From positions 62,001 to 126,000 of the forward strand of contig JACKFB010000011.1 of assembly GCA_020632695.1 (NCBI GenBank): 64,000 nucleotides of DNA. The letters run 5' to 3'. Shown piece by piece: positions 63,760 through 64,000 of this stretch (its first letter is position 1; each line of letters begins with the position of its first letter). This stretch comes from Deltaproteobacteria bacterium (GTDB taxonomy: Bacteria; Myxococcota_A; UBA9042; PHBI01; JACKFB01). Both the position numbers and the translations under genes were made by a program. The notes below the pieces were generated by a model. It saw only the letters and a program-made list of their open reading frames with translations. It was not told the origin of the DNA and ran no database searches.

Positions 63760-64000
63760 GGGGCGGGGGTCTTCGTGACGCGGGTGACCAGCTCCGGGGG
63801 CGGGTCCGGAGCCGGCTCGGCGGCGGCGACCCGCAAGGGCGGGGGCGAGCCGAGGTCGAGGCCGCTGGCGACCCGGGCGCTGGAGCTGAGCGTCATGCAG
63901 ACCAGCGCCGCAGCCCCCAGCAGCGTCAGCAGCGCCTCCAGGTGGCGGGGCTCCAGGGCGTGGGTGGTCGGCCGGCGCCTCGCCAGCGCGGGCCCCGCGC
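63756..64000 (-). CDS. C-terminal part of a membrane protein, cut by the window edge
   Basis: The last 81 codons are visible. One transmembrane helix (LEALLTLLGAAALVCMTLSS) lies about 55 residues from the end, followed by a Pro/Ala-rich tail ending RVTKTPAP. The stop overlaps the start of the zincin gene (GTGA), so the two form an operon. Family not recognisable. Confidence 0.6.
   Translation of the reverse strand, partial: AGPALARRRPTTHALEPRHLEALLTLLGAAALVCMTLSSSARVASGLDLGSPPPLRVAAAEPAPDPPPELVTRVTKTPAP

Overview
The window is a very GC-rich (about 70 percent by eye), gene-dense bacterial chromosome segment. Large secreted proteins with DNDCDG-type putative metal-binding repeats and Cys-rich lipoproteins, three tandem bactofilins, a PilZ protein, an NtrC-type regulator, TPR lipoproteins and FHA/zinc-ribbon proteins together suggest a myxobacterium-like member of Myxococcota (former Deltaproteobacteria). 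The genus cannot be told from sequence reading alone. No tRNA, rRNA, CRISPR array, transposase or phage gene was seen. Most of the window is ordinary vertically inherited core genome with tight operons (ATGA/GTGA overlaps are common).

Layout. 1-4.9 kb: a minus-strand operon of two secreted TPR proteins and the start of a third exported protein. 5.5-9.8 kb: an rpsP operon (rpsP, KH protein, rimM, trmD, small RNA methyltransferase, rplS, rnhB, yraN) behind a good sigma-70-like promoter. 9.95-14.5 kb: selA, three consecutive deoxynucleoside kinases and an RluD-type pseudouridine synthase. 14.5-19.1 kb: a 1532-residue von Willebrand/DNDCDG surface protein with a near-perfect sigma-54 promoter. 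19.7-27.5 kb: panB-panC, a thiolase, a pseudokinase, rpsT, a HELAH membrane protein and ferredoxin fdxA. 27.8-32.7 kb: a sulfur-carrier cluster (E1-like adenylyltransferase, ThiS/MoaD-like carrier, truncated E1-like partner, JAMM protease, radical SAM enzyme), followed by a DASS transporter. 32.7-38.4 kb: a DsbA-like protein, folK, a flippase-like membrane protein, Cys-rich lipoproteins and a RelA/SpoT-like protein. 38.4-42 kb: mnmG, a CpoB-like protein and Pal. 42.2-48.1 kb: MATE exporter, NtrC-type regulator, a frameshifted FHA protein and PilZ. 48.1-51.7 kb: hydrolase, lipoprotein, pyrE, three bactofilins. 51.8-64 kb: GMC oxidoreductase, C39-like peptidase, a 1399-residue surface lipoprotein, pssA, a pseudo-rhomboid and a zincin-like protein.

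The most unusual functional unit is the sulfur-carrier cluster at 29.4-32.6 kb. Its active E1-like enzyme lacks the N-terminal arginine-finger segment, and that segment is encoded by a separate short ORF whose nucleotide-binding loop is degenerate. This suggests a heterodimeric prokaryotic E1. The carrier ends in Gly-Gly-Arg, so the neighbouring JAMM protease probably has to trim it, and the radical SAM enzyme has a non-standard CX8CX2C cluster motif.

The second unusual layer is non-coding. Two different families of long palindromic elements (about 155 bp and 140 bp, two copies each) all sit within a few bases of the stop codon of a plus-strand gene. Their arms keep complementarity while changing sequence. 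Both copies of the 140-bp family are followed by 0.5-0.6 kb of a degenerate TCGGYS hexamer array that fills the space between two converging genes and leaves all six frames open.
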